The translations under genes and the position numbers were made by a program. From DUEN01 sp024277095 (GTDB lineage Bacteria; Chloroflexota; Anaerolineae; DUEN01), in contig JAJRVX010000401.1 of NCBI GenBank assembly GCA_024277095.1, positions 1-64,000 of the forward strand: a stretch of 64,000 nt of DNA, read 5' to 3'. This document shows positions 8,143 to 16,700 of this stretch, in pieces. Positions within the stretch are counted from its first letter, which is position 1, and the number at the start of each line of letters is the position of its first letter. A model generated the notes under the pieces. It was not told the origin of the DNA. It ran no database searches and saw only the letters and a program-made list of their open reading frames with translations.

Positions 8143-9297
8143 ATGGCCGAAATCCGAGTAGAAGGCGTCTACAAGCGGTTTACAAGGGAGTCCCTCCCCA
8201 TCGGCCGGAAGGAAAAGGCACCGGCGGGCGCGGGAACGTCCGCCGGCTCCCACATCGTGGCGCTGGACGGGGTGGATCTGGTGGTTCACGACGGCGAGGC
8301 CATGAGCATCGTCGGCCCCTCCGGATGCGGCAAATCCACGCTGCTGCGCATCATCGCGGGGCTGGAACAGCCGGATCGCGGCCGCGTCTTGTACGATGGA
8401 CGGGACATGGCCGACGTCCCACCGCGGGACCGGGGCATCGGCATGGTCTTTCAGAACTATGCCCTCTATCCTCACTGGGATGCCTACGACAATCTGGGGT
8501 TCTTCTTCCGGCTGCGCAAGCGGGAGAGGGAGATCGCCCCCCGGGTGCGGGAGGCGGCGGAGATCCTGGGCGTCGATTTCAAATACCTGCTGGCGCGCAA
8601 GCCCCCCACCCTCTCCGGCGGTGAACGACAGCGCGTGGCCGTCGGCCGCTGCATCATCCGTGACCCCACGCTGTTCCTGTTCGATGAGCCGTTGTCCAAC
8701 CTGGACGCCAAACTGCGATCCAACACCCGGGTGCAGATCCGACGGCTGCTCAACCGGTTTCGGGTCACGACCATCTACGTGACCCACGACCAGGCAGAGG
8801 CCGTCGCCATGGGCGACCGGATCGCGGTGATGCGAGAGGGGCGCATCGTCCAGGTGGGCACGTTTCGAGACCTGTACGACCGCCCGGTCGACACCTTCGT
8901 CGCCAGCTTCTTCGGGGTCCCCCCCATGAACTTCCTGTCTGGCCGCATCCAGGGAGGTCACTTCGTGCATGGCGCCATGCGGATCGCCCTGCCCGAGCGC
9001 CTGCGGGCCGGCGCGCAGGAAGGCAGCGCCGTGCTCCTGGGGATCCGATCCGAGCATCTGCATCTGGTTCCCGGGGAAGGCGGGGCGAGGGCCATCGGCA
9101 CGGTCGAGGTCGTCGAGCATCTGCCCTCCGAGCGGGCGCAGTTCGTACATATCCGCCTGGGTGATACCTCCCTGGTCGCCAAAGTTGGCGAGGACATGCC
9201 CATCGCCCGAGGCGACTCGGTCGGCCTCGTCCCGGATCCGGAGTGGGTGTACCTGTTCGACGAGGAGACAGGACAGAACCTGGGCCTTGATCGGTGA
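8143..9297 (+). CDS. ABC transporter ATP-binding protein, MalK/UgpC type, with N-terminal insertion
   Basis: A 384-residue ATPase of carbohydrate-import systems. Walker A GPSGCGKST is at residues 58-66, the signature is LSGGERQRV, Walker B with 'FDEPLSNLDAKL' follows, then the H-loop 'YVTHDQAEA' and a C-terminal TOBE-type domain. An extra segment of about 20 residues (near 17-36, rich in Gly, Ala and Lys) sits between the first strands, which is unusual. No permease or binding protein is adjacent, so it may act as a shared ATPase for several sugar importers encoded elsewhere. AGAGGATG precedes the start. Confidence 0.9.
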   Translation: MAEIRVEGVYKRFTRESLPIGRKEKAPAGAGTSAGSHIVALDGVDLVVHDGEAMSIVGPSGCGKSTLLRIIAGLEQPDRGRVLYDGRDMADVPPRDRGIGMVFQNYALYPHWDAYDNLGFFFRLRKREREIAPRVREAAEILGVDFKYLLARKPPTLSGGERQRVAVGRCIIRDPTLFLFDEPLSNLDAKLRSNTRVQIRRLLNRFRVTTIYVTHDQAEAVAMGDRIAVMREGRIVQVGTFRDLYDRPVDTFVASFFGVPPMNFLSGRIQGGHFVHGAMRIALPERLRAGAQEGSAVLLGIRSEHLHLVPGEGGARAIGTVEVVEHLPSERAQFVHIRLGDTSLVAKVGEDMPIARGDSVGLVPDPEWVYLFDEETGQNLGLDR

Positions 9298-9370
9298 CGC
9301 TCCAGGGACCGATCACCCCGGCCACAACCACAAAATGACACGGATGCGGGCCTCCGACCTCGCAAATCTT

Positions 9371-9399
9371 TTGCTCGGCCTTTTCTTTTGTGCTATCAT
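9371..9399 (+). promoter_or_regulatory. Sigma70-like promoter for the small zinc-ribbon gene
   Basis: TTGCTC (9371-9376) and TATCAT (9394-9399) are 17 bases apart, 25 bases upstream of the start codon, and GAGGAGGAAG follows as ribosome site. Confidence 0.55.
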
Positions 9400-9423
9400 A
9401 CCTCGTGAGGAGGAAGCATCGCC

Positions 9424-9636
9424 ATGCCTGATTGTCCGAAATGCGGCACGTGGAATCCTGACGACAAGCGAGTATGCTGGCGCTGCCAGACACCTCTACC
9501 GAAGCCGAAGCCAAAGAAACGCCGTAATCCGACCACGTTCTGGGGCCTTCCTCTCTGGTCCTGGGTCATCCTGGCGCTCATGACCATCATCCTACTGGCC
9601 GGTCAATGCGGCCTGCTACAGACCATGCCGCGTTAG
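9424..9636 (+). CDS. Small zinc-ribbon membrane protein
   Basis: A 70-residue protein. Residues 4-22 form a zinc ribbon (CPKC and CWRC), a Lys/Pro-rich linker follows, and residues about 40-62 form one membrane helix ('WSWVILALMTIILLAG'). This layout is common among small uncharacterised membrane proteins. It has its own promoter and an excellent ribosome site. It probably sits in the membrane with the zinc ribbon inside the cell. Function unknown. Confidence 0.75.
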   Translation: MPDCPKCGTWNPDDKRVCWRCQTPLPKPKPKKRRNPTTFWGLPLWSWVILALMTIILLAGQCGLLQTMPR

Positions 9637-9669
9637 CGCCCCCGACACACCAAGAGGCAACCGTCCATC

Positions 9670-10812
9670 ATGGATGGCTGCACACGAAACCACCGCATGA
9701 GTACATCGCCTGCCATACGACATCTGATCGGTCACCGCCTGCTGGCGTGGGCTGAACGACATCTTCGGGATCTGCCCTGGCGCCATACCCAGGATCCTTA
9801 CCATATCTGGGTAGCGGAAGCGATGCTCCAGCAAACGCGAGTCGCCACGGTGATCCCCTACTTCACCCGCTGGTTGGAGCAATTCCCCACCCTCGAGGCC
9901 CTGGCCACGGCCCCTCTCGATCAGGTACTGAAGGCGTGGGAGGGGTTGGGCTACTACGCCCGAGCCCGAAACCTGCACCGGGCGGCTCAGCGCGTCCTGG
10001 CGGATTATGGGGGCAACCTGCCCGCCGACCGGGCACAGCTCCTGTCCCTGCCGGGCATCGGCCCCTACACGGCGGGGGCGATCCTCAGCATTGCCTTCGG
10101 ACAGGACGAGCCCGTGCTCGACGGGAACGTGCGCCGCGTATTATGTCGACTCTTTAACGTGCAGGAGCCCCCCCAACGCCCCACCGTACAGCGTCACCTG
10201 TGGGAGTTGGCCCGCGCTCTCCTGCCGCCCGGCCAGGCGGGAGCGTTCAACCAGGCGATCATGGATCTGGGCGCCACGGTCTGCACCCCACGCGACCCCG
10301 ATTGCTCACGCTGTCCGCTGGCCGACCTGTGCGAGGCAGCCCGTTTGGGCCTCCAAACGCAGCGTCCGGTCCCCACGCCCCGCCGCCAGATCCCCCACTA
10401 CGACGTGACCGCCGCCGTGATCTGGCGAGATGGCCAGGTGCTCATCACGCAGCGACCGGAGGACAGCATGCTGGGCGGGCTGTGGGAGTTTCCGGGCGGC
10501 AAGCGAGAGCCCCAAGAGAGCCTGCAGGACTGCCTGATGCGGGAGATCCGTGAGGAGCTTCAGATGGAGATCGATGTAGGCGATCCGCTCCCCCCTGTGA
10601 AGCACGCCTACTCCCACTTCCGCATCACCCTGTACCCGTTCCACTGCCGAATCCGATCCGGCCGCCCGAAGGCGATAGGCTGTGCAGATTGGCGATGGGT
10701 CTCCATAGACCAGTTGGGCCGGTTCGCGTTCGCCGCCGCCGACCGACGCATCATCGCCCATCTGCAGGCGCAGTCCTCACCCCACCCATCACAGGAGGGA
10801 CGCCGTGCCTGA
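9670..10812 (+). CDS. mutY: A/G-specific adenine glycosylase
   Basis: Base-excision repair enzyme that removes adenine paired with 8-oxoguanine. It contains the helix-hairpin-helix motif 'LPGIGPYTAGAI', the catalytic Asp in 'VLDGNVRRVL', the glycosylase-helix 'AEAMLQQTRVATV' and the four-Cys iron-sulphur loop ('CTPRDPDCSRCPLADLC'). The C-terminal half is the NUDIX-like 8-oxoG recognition domain ('GGLWEFPGGKREPQES'). The protein has 380 residues from the ATG at 9670; the ATG at 9697 is an equally plausible start by homology. Its stop overlaps the start of the PfkB gene by 8 bases. Confidence 0.93.
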   Translation: MDGCTRNHRMSTSPAIRHLIGHRLLAWAERHLRDLPWRHTQDPYHIWVAEAMLQQTRVATVIPYFTRWLEQFPTLEALATAPLDQVLKAWEGLGYYARARNLHRAAQRVLADYGGNLPADRAQLLSLPGIGPYTAGAILSIAFGQDEPVLDGNVRRVLCRLFNVQEPPQRPTVQRHLWELARALLPPGQAGAFNQAIMDLGATVCTPRDPDCSRCPLADLCEAARLGLQTQRPVPTPRRQIPHYDVTAAVIWRDGQVLITQRPEDSMLGGLWEFPGGKREPQESLQDCLMREIREELQMEIDVGDPLPPVKHAYSHFRITLYPFHCRIRSGRPKAIGCADWRWVSIDQLGRFAFAAADRRIIAHLQAQSSPHPSQEGRRA

Positions 10813-11752
10813 CGTGATCGCATTGGGAGAGGCCCTGGTCGAGATCATGCGCCCCGGCACGGGGATGCCGCTGGACCGACCGGGGACCTTCCTCGGCCCC
10901 TACCCCAGCGGGGCGCCCGCCATCTTCGCCGATGCCGTCGCCCGACTGGGCGTGTCCTGCGGCTTTATCGGCTGCGTGGGAGCGGATCCCTTCGGGACCT
11001 GTCTGGAGCGACGGCTGCGAGAGGATGGCGTGGACACCACGTACCTGCAGGCCATCCCGGGAGCCGCCACCGGCGTCGCCTTCGTCGCCTACAACGAGGA
11101 CGGCAGCCGGCAATTCATCTTCCACATCGCGGACGCGGCGGCGGGCCGGCTGGGCCCGGAGCAGGTAGACGCCGGGTACGTGAAAAGCGCCCGTTGGGTG
11201 CACATCACCGGGTCGTCACTCTCCGTGAACGAGCCCATGCGCCGGGCCTGCTACCGGGCCGTCGAGCTGGCCGCCGAGGCCGGAGCGGCCATCTCCTTCG
11301 ACCCCAACCTGCGCGCCGAGTTGATGGCGCCGGAGCAACTGCGAAGTCTGGTGGAACCGGTGCTGGCCCACGCCACGGTGGTGCTCCCCAGCGGCGATGA
11401 AGCGCGCCTGCTCACGGGACAGGACGACGACGCGGACGCGTGCCGGGCCCTGCTCCAACGCGGCGTAAAGATCGTAGCGCTGAAGCGCGGCGCCGCCGGG
11501 AGCACCCTCTTCACGGAAGATGAACAGATCGACGTGCCCGGCTTTCCGGTGGCCGAGGTGGATCCCACCGGCGCAGGCGACTGCTACGCGGCCGGGCTGG
11601 CCGCCGGCCTCCTATGGGGATGGGATCTGAAGGACGCCGCCCGATTCGCCAATGCGGTGGGCGCACTGGCGGTCACCCAACAGGGACCGATGGAGGGCGC
11701 CCCCTACCGTCATGAGGTAACCCGCCTGATCGACCAAGCCACTACATCCTGA
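10805..11752 (+). CDS. PfkB-family carbohydrate kinase
   Basis: A 315-residue ribokinase-like kinase. The anion-hole and catalytic base motif is 'DPTGAGDCYAAG' near residue 253, and the N-terminal glycine pair and 'GCVGADPFG' fit sugar kinases of the fructokinase/2-keto-3-deoxygluconate kinase type. A GTG start with GGAGGGACGCC in front overlaps mutY by 8 bases, indicating translational coupling. The sugar substrate cannot be assigned. The following MEMO-family gene is 17 bases away. Confidence 0.85.
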   Translation: MPDVIALGEALVEIMRPGTGMPLDRPGTFLGPYPSGAPAIFADAVARLGVSCGFIGCVGADPFGTCLERRLREDGVDTTYLQAIPGAATGVAFVAYNEDGSRQFIFHIADAAAGRLGPEQVDAGYVKSARWVHITGSSLSVNEPMRRACYRAVELAAEAGAAISFDPNLRAELMAPEQLRSLVEPVLAHATVVLPSGDEARLLTGQDDDADACRALLQRGVKIVALKRGAAGSTLFTEDEQIDVPGFPVAEVDPTGAGDCYAAGLAAGLLWGWDLKDAARFANAVGALAVTQQGPMEGAPYRHEVTRLIDQATTS

Positions 11753-11769
11753 CCTCCGGGGAGCAATCC

Positions 11770-12984
11770 ATGTCCACAAACCCCAAACTACGCCCAATTC
11801 GCACGCAGCCCGTTATCCAGTATGGCCAGCGGGCCCTGGCATTGCAAGATCCGCTTCAACTGTCCAACCAGGTGGTGATCCTTCCCTACCACCTGGCCCC
11901 TCTCCTGTCGCTGTGCGATGGGACCCGGGATATCGACACGCTGCGCGCCAGCCTGGCCGTGCGCGGCGGCGTGTATCTGACGCCCCACGAGGTAGAGCAG
12001 ATCATCCGCCGGCTGGATGAGGCGCTCCTGCTGGACAATGAACGATCCGCCCGGGCCTGCCAGCAGGCGTTGAACGAGTACCACGCGGCCCCCTATCGCC
12101 GTCCGGCCCTGGCCGGGCTCTCCTATCCGGACAATCCGAACGTGCTGCGCCAGTACTTCGATCAACTGGTGCGCCGCGTCGCCCAGGGAACCACCGCGGC
12201 CTCGGAGGTTCGCGCCGTCATCAGCCCACACATCGACTATCACCGCGGCGGGCCGGTGTACGCGCAAACCTGGGCCCAAGTCGCCCCAACCCTCCCCCAA
12301 ATCGATCTGGCGGTGATCTTCGGGACCGATCACAACGGCAGCCCGGGCCGCATCACGCTCACGAGACAACGATACGCCTCCCCCTTCGGCGCGCTGCCCA
12401 CCGATCTCGCCGTCGTCGACGCGCTGGCGGAGGCGATCGGGCCGGAGGCGGCCTTCGCCGAGGAGCTACACCATCGCAACGAGCACTCCGTCGAGCTGGC
12501 CGTGAACTGGCTGCACTACTTCCTGGGAGATCGTGAGGTCCCCGTCGTGTCGATCCTCTGCGGATCGATCGACCATTATATCCAACGGGGAGGCGATCCG
12601 GAGACGGATCCCGTGCTCACGGCCACGGTGGACACCCTGCGAGAGGTCACAGCCGGACGCCGCGTGCTGTGGGTGGCCGCGGCCGATCTGGCCCACGTGG
12701 GGCCGGCCTTCGGCGATCCTCAGCCGCTCGACCTGCTCATGCGCGCCCGGCTGCAGGCGGCCGACGAAGCGATCCTCAAGGCGATCGAGGCGGGAGACCC
12801 ACAGGCCTTCTATCACGCTATCCGGGCGGAAGGCGATCAGTGGCGCGTGTGCGGGCTCACGCCTATCTACCTCACCCTGCGGATGGTGACGCCGGCCCAG
12901 GGCCGGATCATCGCCTACGAGCGTTGCCCGGCCGATGTGGAGAACGGCTCCGTCGTGACCATCGCCGGCGCCCTGCTGACGTAG
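11770..12984 (+). CDS. MEMO-family protein (AmmeMemoRadiSam system protein B)
   Basis: A 404-residue protein. The N-terminal 110 residues are a PqqD-like small helical region, and the rest is the MEMO1/AmmeMemoRadiSam B fold. Typical metal-site and active-site segments are 'SPHIDYHRGG', 'IFGTDHNG', 'HHRNEHSVELAV' and 'DLAHVGPAFG'. MEMO proteins are related to extradiol dioxygenases and usually occur with an AMMECR1 protein and a radical SAM enzyme; neither is nearby here. The start has GGGGAGCA. It follows pfkB closely and is probably the last gene of that operon. Confidence 0.88.
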   Translation: MSTNPKLRPIRTQPVIQYGQRALALQDPLQLSNQVVILPYHLAPLLSLCDGTRDIDTLRASLAVRGGVYLTPHEVEQIIRRLDEALLLDNERSARACQQALNEYHAAPYRRPALAGLSYPDNPNVLRQYFDQLVRRVAQGTTAASEVRAVISPHIDYHRGGPVYAQTWAQVAPTLPQIDLAVIFGTDHNGSPGRITLTRQRYASPFGALPTDLAVVDALAEAIGPEAAFAEELHHRNEHSVELAVNWLHYFLGDREVPVVSILCGSIDHYIQRGGDPETDPVLTATVDTLREVTAGRRVLWVAAADLAHVGPAFGDPQPLDLLMRARLQAADEAILKAIEAGDPQAFYHAIRAEGDQWRVCGLTPIYLTLRMVTPAQGRIIAYERCPADVENGSVVTIAGALLT

Positions 12985-12997
12985 CAGGGGATCGGGA

Positions 12998-13230
12998 GAA
13001 CGCGTCTCAGGGGCTGAGGGGGGCTTCGCCCCTCCGGAAAGAGACCTTCTTCCGCCTTCGACCTGCCCGGCCCCGGCCCGAACCCCTGCGGAAAGGGCCG
13101 AGAAAGGCAGGTGCAGGCCGGAAAAGTGGGATTTCCGTGGAGGGGAGGTCCCCTCCACACCTCCCCCTGTGGAGCTGGTAGCTGAGGGAGGCCCCTCAGG
13201 CACCTTACCGGTAAATTCTCAGGCACGCCC
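12998..13230. mobile_element. Non-autonomous transposable element (MITE), family A, copy 1
   Basis: About 233 bases without a gene that match, in inverted orientation, the element at 29368-29624 over almost the whole length. The right end has GGGCGTGCCTGAG (read inward on the minus strand) and the left end a degenerate version, GAACGCGTCTCAG, with 10 of 13 matches to the family consensus. The interior contains the GGAGGGG-CTTCG-CCCCTCC type hairpin theme shared by the family. The flanks (GGA and TTA) do not form a target duplication, so the left end may have decayed. Confidence 0.65.
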
Positions 13231-13235
13231 TTAAG

Positions 13236-13264
13236 AAAAAGCCCGGCGCCTTTCAGCGCCGGGC
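13236..13264 (-). terminator. Intrinsic terminator of the amidohydrolase-CYTH gene
   Basis: Perfect 9-base arms GCCCGGCGC/GCGCCGGGC with a 6-base loop (13241-13264), followed on the minus strand by TTTTT (13236-13240). It lies 30 bases beyond the stop codon. Confidence 0.85.
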
Positions 13265-13294
13265 TCTCTAATAGGCGACATCACCCTCGCCGCG

Positions 13295-15295
13295 CTACAG
13301 GTTCACGTACTCCCCTTTCACGATCGAATCACGCGGGATGTGCAAGAGCTCCAGCAACTCGCCGATTAACTCCGCCTTGCGAACGGCGTCGGCCGCCGAC
13401 CAGGTGCGGCTCTTGATCTCCACGAACGATCCCTTGCCCTCCGGCTTCGTGATGCGGTCCAGGTTCAAGGCGAACTCTTCTCCCTTATACAGGAAGCGAT
13501 AGCGCGTTCGCCACTTCACCACCTCGCGCACCTCGTCCGGCTGGAAATACTCCCGGTAGAAGCGCAGGGAATGGGCCGCGTGCGAGGTGAAGCGGCTTCG
13601 GGAGAGGATCGCCAGGCTCTCATACTCCCGCTCCTTCTTCGGGCCGATCAACGTCAGCGTGTATTCCGGCACCACCTCCAACGTGAGCCCCAGCGTCTCC
13701 ACGCCGCCGTTGGTCCGCTCCTGGACCACGTTATCCTCACGATACCGCAGGATCTCCGGCTCCGGCCGCCAGAACAGCATGTACGTATCGTACTGTTCAC
13801 GCACGCTGCGCTTCACCAGCTCCAACCCGAGGTCCAGGAAGCGCCTCTCCACCGCGGCCAGATCGTCCACCCGGGCCTTAACCTGCACCTCGAACGTCTC
13901 CTGCTGCTCCAGGCCGCCCAATGCCAACAGCTTGTTCAGCAGGCTGGACTCGCGCTCCTTCAGGAAGGTGTTGATCCCGTCGGCCAATCGCTGGGCCTCG
14001 GCCATGACCTCGGGCAGATCGATGGTGAGCAGCTGGCCATCCCGCAGCAATGGCTGTCCGTCCACCCAGGTGCCCACCACGTCGCTGGCCTTCGCCGTGT
14101 AGACCAGGTGAGAATAGATGTTGGCGTTGCTGAGGCTAAACCGGGGCACTGCGTGGGGCGCATTCAAGGCGATCATGGTGATGTCTGCACGCTTACCCGG
14201 CTCCAACGACCCGATGAGTTGATCCATGTGGATGGCCCTGGCCGCCTCGATGGTCGCCAGCGCAAACGCCTCCTCCGCCGGCAAAGCGGTGGGGTCGCCC
14301 CGGGTGCCCTTCGGCAGCAGCGCCGCCAGCCGCATCTCCTCGAACATATCCTGGTCGTTGTTGCTGGCACATCCGTCGGTTCCGACGCCCACGTGAATAT
14401 GGCGCGCGCGCATGAGCACCACAGGCGCAACCCCACTGGCCAACTTCAGGTTGCTGGTGGGACAATGGGCCACCCCCACGCCGTGAGTTGCCAGCAGCGC
14501 CATGTCATCCTCGGTCACATGTACGCAATGAGCGGCGATGACGCGCGCCTGAAAGACGCCCATGCGCTCCGCATACGCCACCGGCGAGAGCCCATTCCAA
14601 CGCTGGCGGCTCTCCTGGACCTCATGAGCCGTCTCCGATAGATGAGTGATCAGGGGAACATCGAACTCCAACGCCAGCGCGATGGCTTCCTGCCAGATCT
14701 CATCGGTGCAGGTATACGGGGCATGAGGCGCCACGGCCGGGATGATCCGGGGATGCCCTCGCCATCGCTCGATGAACTGACGGCAATGGGATAGCCCCTC
14801 ATCGTAAGAGGCAGCGTCCGGGGAGGGAAACTTCAAAATCGTCTCGCCCAGGATGGCCCGCAGGCCGGCCTGCTCCGTCGCCTGGGCCACAACATCCTCG
14901 TAGTAATACATGTCGCAGAAGGTCGTCACGCCGGAGCAGATCATCTCCGCACAAGACAGCAGCGTCCCCCAGCGCACGAACTCGGGCGTGACGCACTCCC
15001 GCTCCACCGGCATCATGTAGCCCAGGAGCCACACGTCCAGCCGCAGGTCATCGGCGAGCCCCCGCAACAGGCTCATGGGCACATGGGTATGGCTGTTGAT
15101 CAGGCCCGGCGTGACGATGGTCCCGCGACAGTCCACCACCTCCTCAGCCTCAAACCGGCGGGTGATCTGGTCCGACGGCCCCACCGCCACGATATCCGAT
15201 CCACGTACGGCAACAGCGCCATCCAGAAACACGTTTCGGCGGCGGTCCATCGTCACCACGATGCCGCCGGTGAAAAGACGATCTACGGCAACCAC
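13295..15295 (-). CDS. Fusion: TrzA/SsnA-type amidohydrolase plus CYTH domain
   Basis: A 666-residue protein. Residues about 1-445 are a metal-dependent amidohydrolase of the MTA/SAH-deaminase type: metal motif NSHTHVPM (H69, H71), 'THLSETAHEV', 'AHCVHVTEDD', 'HCPTSNLKLASG' and 'GVGTDGCASNNDQD'. After a helical linker, residues about 465-666 look like a CYTH domain (CyaB/thiamine-triphosphatase superfamily), with charged strands such as 'YALTLIG'-like segments and 'FVEIKSRTW'. The entry motif ExExK appears as E469-V-Q471-V-K473, so one acidic ligand is changed. CYTH enzymes act on triphosphates or serve as phosphate-binding modules; why one is fused to a deaminase is unknown. A strong terminator follows. 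Confidence 0.85.
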   Translation of the reverse strand: MVAVDRLFTGGIVVTMDRRRNVFLDGAVAVRGSDIVAVGPSDQITRRFEAEEVVDCRGTIVTPGLINSHTHVPMSLLRGLADDLRLDVWLLGYMMPVERECVTPEFVRWGTLLSCAEMICSGVTTFCDMYYYEDVVAQATEQAGLRAILGETILKFPSPDAASYDEGLSHCRQFIERWRGHPRIIPAVAPHAPYTCTDEIWQEAIALALEFDVPLITHLSETAHEVQESRQRWNGLSPVAYAERMGVFQARVIAAHCVHVTEDDMALLATHGVGVAHCPTSNLKLASGVAPVVLMRARHIHVGVGTDGCASNNDQDMFEEMRLAALLPKGTRGDPTALPAEEAFALATIEAARAIHMDQLIGSLEPGKRADITMIALNAPHAVPRFSLSNANIYSHLVYTAKASDVVGTWVDGQPLLRDGQLLTIDLPEVMAEAQRLADGINTFLKERESSLLNKLLALGGLEQQETFEVQVKARVDDLAAVERRFLDLGLELVKRSVREQYDTYMLFWRPEPEILRYREDNVVQERTNGGVETLGLTLEVVPEYTLTLIGPKKEREYESLAILSRSRFTSHAAHSLRFYREYFQPDEVREVVKWRTRYRFLYKGEEFALNLDRITKPEGKGSFVEIKSRTWSAADAVRKAELIGELLELLHIPRDSIVKGEYVNL

Positions 15296-15415
15296 ATTCC
15301 ACTCCTTGCTATCCCTTCACGCCCCTGCGAGGTAAACAAAAAGCGCATAGGACCACCCCGTCCTCGCGCCGGGCTTGGCTTCACGAGGCCTATTCCTCTA
15401 TGTCATCGGTTGTCG

Positions 15416-15685
15416 TTACCACTCATCCTCATCGCTCAGAACGAATCCGTCCAGCTCATCCTCTTCTTCTTCCAGCCAATCGTCGTCCTCATCATCCGGC
15501 CATATGTCCTCATCATCCAGGAGATCCTCGTCGTCCCACATCTCCTCGTCATCCACGATGCCATCCTCAAACTCTTCCATCGTAAGACAGGACAGTTGCT
15601 CCGGATCCAGCTCGATCTCCTCCGCCGAACAGTAGTCATCTTCCCAGAAGACACAGCGGCGCTGCGGACACCGAACTTTGGGCAT
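15416..15685 (-). CDS. Small highly acidic cysteine protein
   Basis: An 89-residue protein. The N-terminal third carries spaced cysteines (C6, C11, C19 and C33 in 'RCPQRRCVFWEDDYC...LSC'), suggesting metal binding. The remainder is almost entirely Asp/Glu with Trp. The ATG at 15685 follows CAGGAGGTGACC at ideal spacing; a GTG two codons earlier overlaps that site. The function is unknown. The acidic tail might mimic nucleic acid or bind a basic partner. Confidence 0.65.
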   Translation of the reverse strand: MPKVRCPQRRCVFWEDDYCSAEEIELDPEQLSCLTMEEFEDGIVDDEEMWDDEDLLDDEDIWPDDEDDDWLEEEEDELDGFVLSDEDEW

Positions 15686-16036
15686 GGTCACCTCCTGGCC
15701 TCACGAGAGATGATCAAGCAACTCACCTTCATACACAACCCACAATGCCACGCTGCGATCCAGACGAGCATGAACCCGGCAGATGTGACGCCCTCTGAGG
15801 AACGACGACGGCAGCGATTCCACACCGCCGCCCAACCGGGCTGAACACCCGGCCCATTCACGACTCAGTATAATCAGTTACGGAGCCAACGTCAATAGTT
15901 TTGCCGAAAAAGATCCACTTTTCCTCAGAGAGTAAGGCGTGCGACGCCGATTTCCTCGCCTTCCTACCCCGACCCCTCACGTCCGGATCGATGGGGATCC
16001 GATCCGGCCCGTCCCATTCAGGTCCGATGCACCCCC
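15686..16036. other. Intergenic, no gene seen
   Basis: About 350 bases between the acidic-protein start and the Nudix 3' end. The part next to 15685 must carry the acidic protein's leader. No clear -35/-10 pair, hairpin with T tract or repeat was recognised. Confidence 0.5.
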
Positions 16037-16492
16037 TCACATCTCCCCCGGAGGGCACTCCTCCCCTTCGGCCAGGACCTGCCGTGCACGACGCACGACG
16101 TTTCGCTCGCTTTCGAACGTGAGCAGCTCCACCGCCTTATCCCATGGCACCCAGAGAGGCGAGAACTGCTCATCGCCTGCTGGCCGCGCAACCTGCTCCG
16201 GGCCATCCAGGCACATCAAGAAGTAATGCTCGTGGCGCAGGTAGTGGCGACCATCGTACGGATTGTCGAACTCGACGGTCTGGAGGCCGAGATCCCGTAC
16301 CACACGCAGCCGGGCGTACCCGGTCTCCTCACGCACCTCCCGCAGCGCGGCCTCCACCGGGCTCTCCCCGGCCTCCACATGGCCCTTCGGCAGCCGGATC
16401 TCGCCGCGACCGGGACGATCCAGCAGTAACACCTTGTCCCCGCACACCACCACGCCGCCGGCCGCGTAGTACGTCCTCGTCCCCCGTGTCAT
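16037..16492 (-). CDS. Nudix hydrolase
   Basis: A 151-residue Nudix protein with the box 'GHVEAGESPVEAALREVREE' followed by TG (Gx5Ex7REVxEExG), which binds Mg and hydrolyses nucleoside diphosphates linked to another group. It resembles the diadenosine-polyphosphate/ADP-ribose type of small house-cleaning enzyme ('LPKGHVEAGE'). The ATG at 16492 is preferred because AAAGGTGG precedes it; an upstream start would add 10 residues. It is divergent from the O-antigen ligase gene. Confidence 0.85.
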   Translation of the reverse strand: MTRGTRTYYAAGGVVVCGDKVLLLDRPGRGEIRLPKGHVEAGESPVEAALREVREETGYARLRVVRDLGLQTVEFDNPYDGRHYLRHEHYFLMCLDGPEQVARPAGDEQFSPLWVPWDKAVELLTFESERNVVRRARQVLAEGEECPPGEM

Positions 16493-16647
16493 GTTCGGCC
16501 ACCTTTCTCCCGGTTCCCGCAACGAGGCCTATTCAGCCACGATCCAATGCGGCGCTCCCCCATCTCGGACGGGACGTGATTATAGCACTTATGTTGAGAG
16601 CGTCAAAAACGCCAACGGAGAACGAAATCCTTCCACCCTCCAGGCAA

Positions 16648-16676
16648 TTGACAAAGGGTTTTCGTTGCCGTATGAT
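16648..16676 (+). promoter_or_regulatory. Strong sigma70-like promoter of the polysaccharide cluster
   Basis: Perfect TTGACA (16648-16653), a 17-base spacer and TATGAT (16671-16676). It is placed 25 bases upstream of the O-antigen ligase-like start and just after the Nudix gene's divergent start region. Confidence 0.75.
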
Positions 16677-16700
16677 AGCGCCGTGTCCAGAGGGAATGTC

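Noticed and set aside
8107..9150. A 347-codon minus-strand frame
   Set aside because: Antisense to the MalK-like ATPase; no family content.
13571..14641. A 356-codon plus-strand frame
   Set aside because: Antisense to the amidohydrolase-CYTH gene, with composition typical of a shadow frame.
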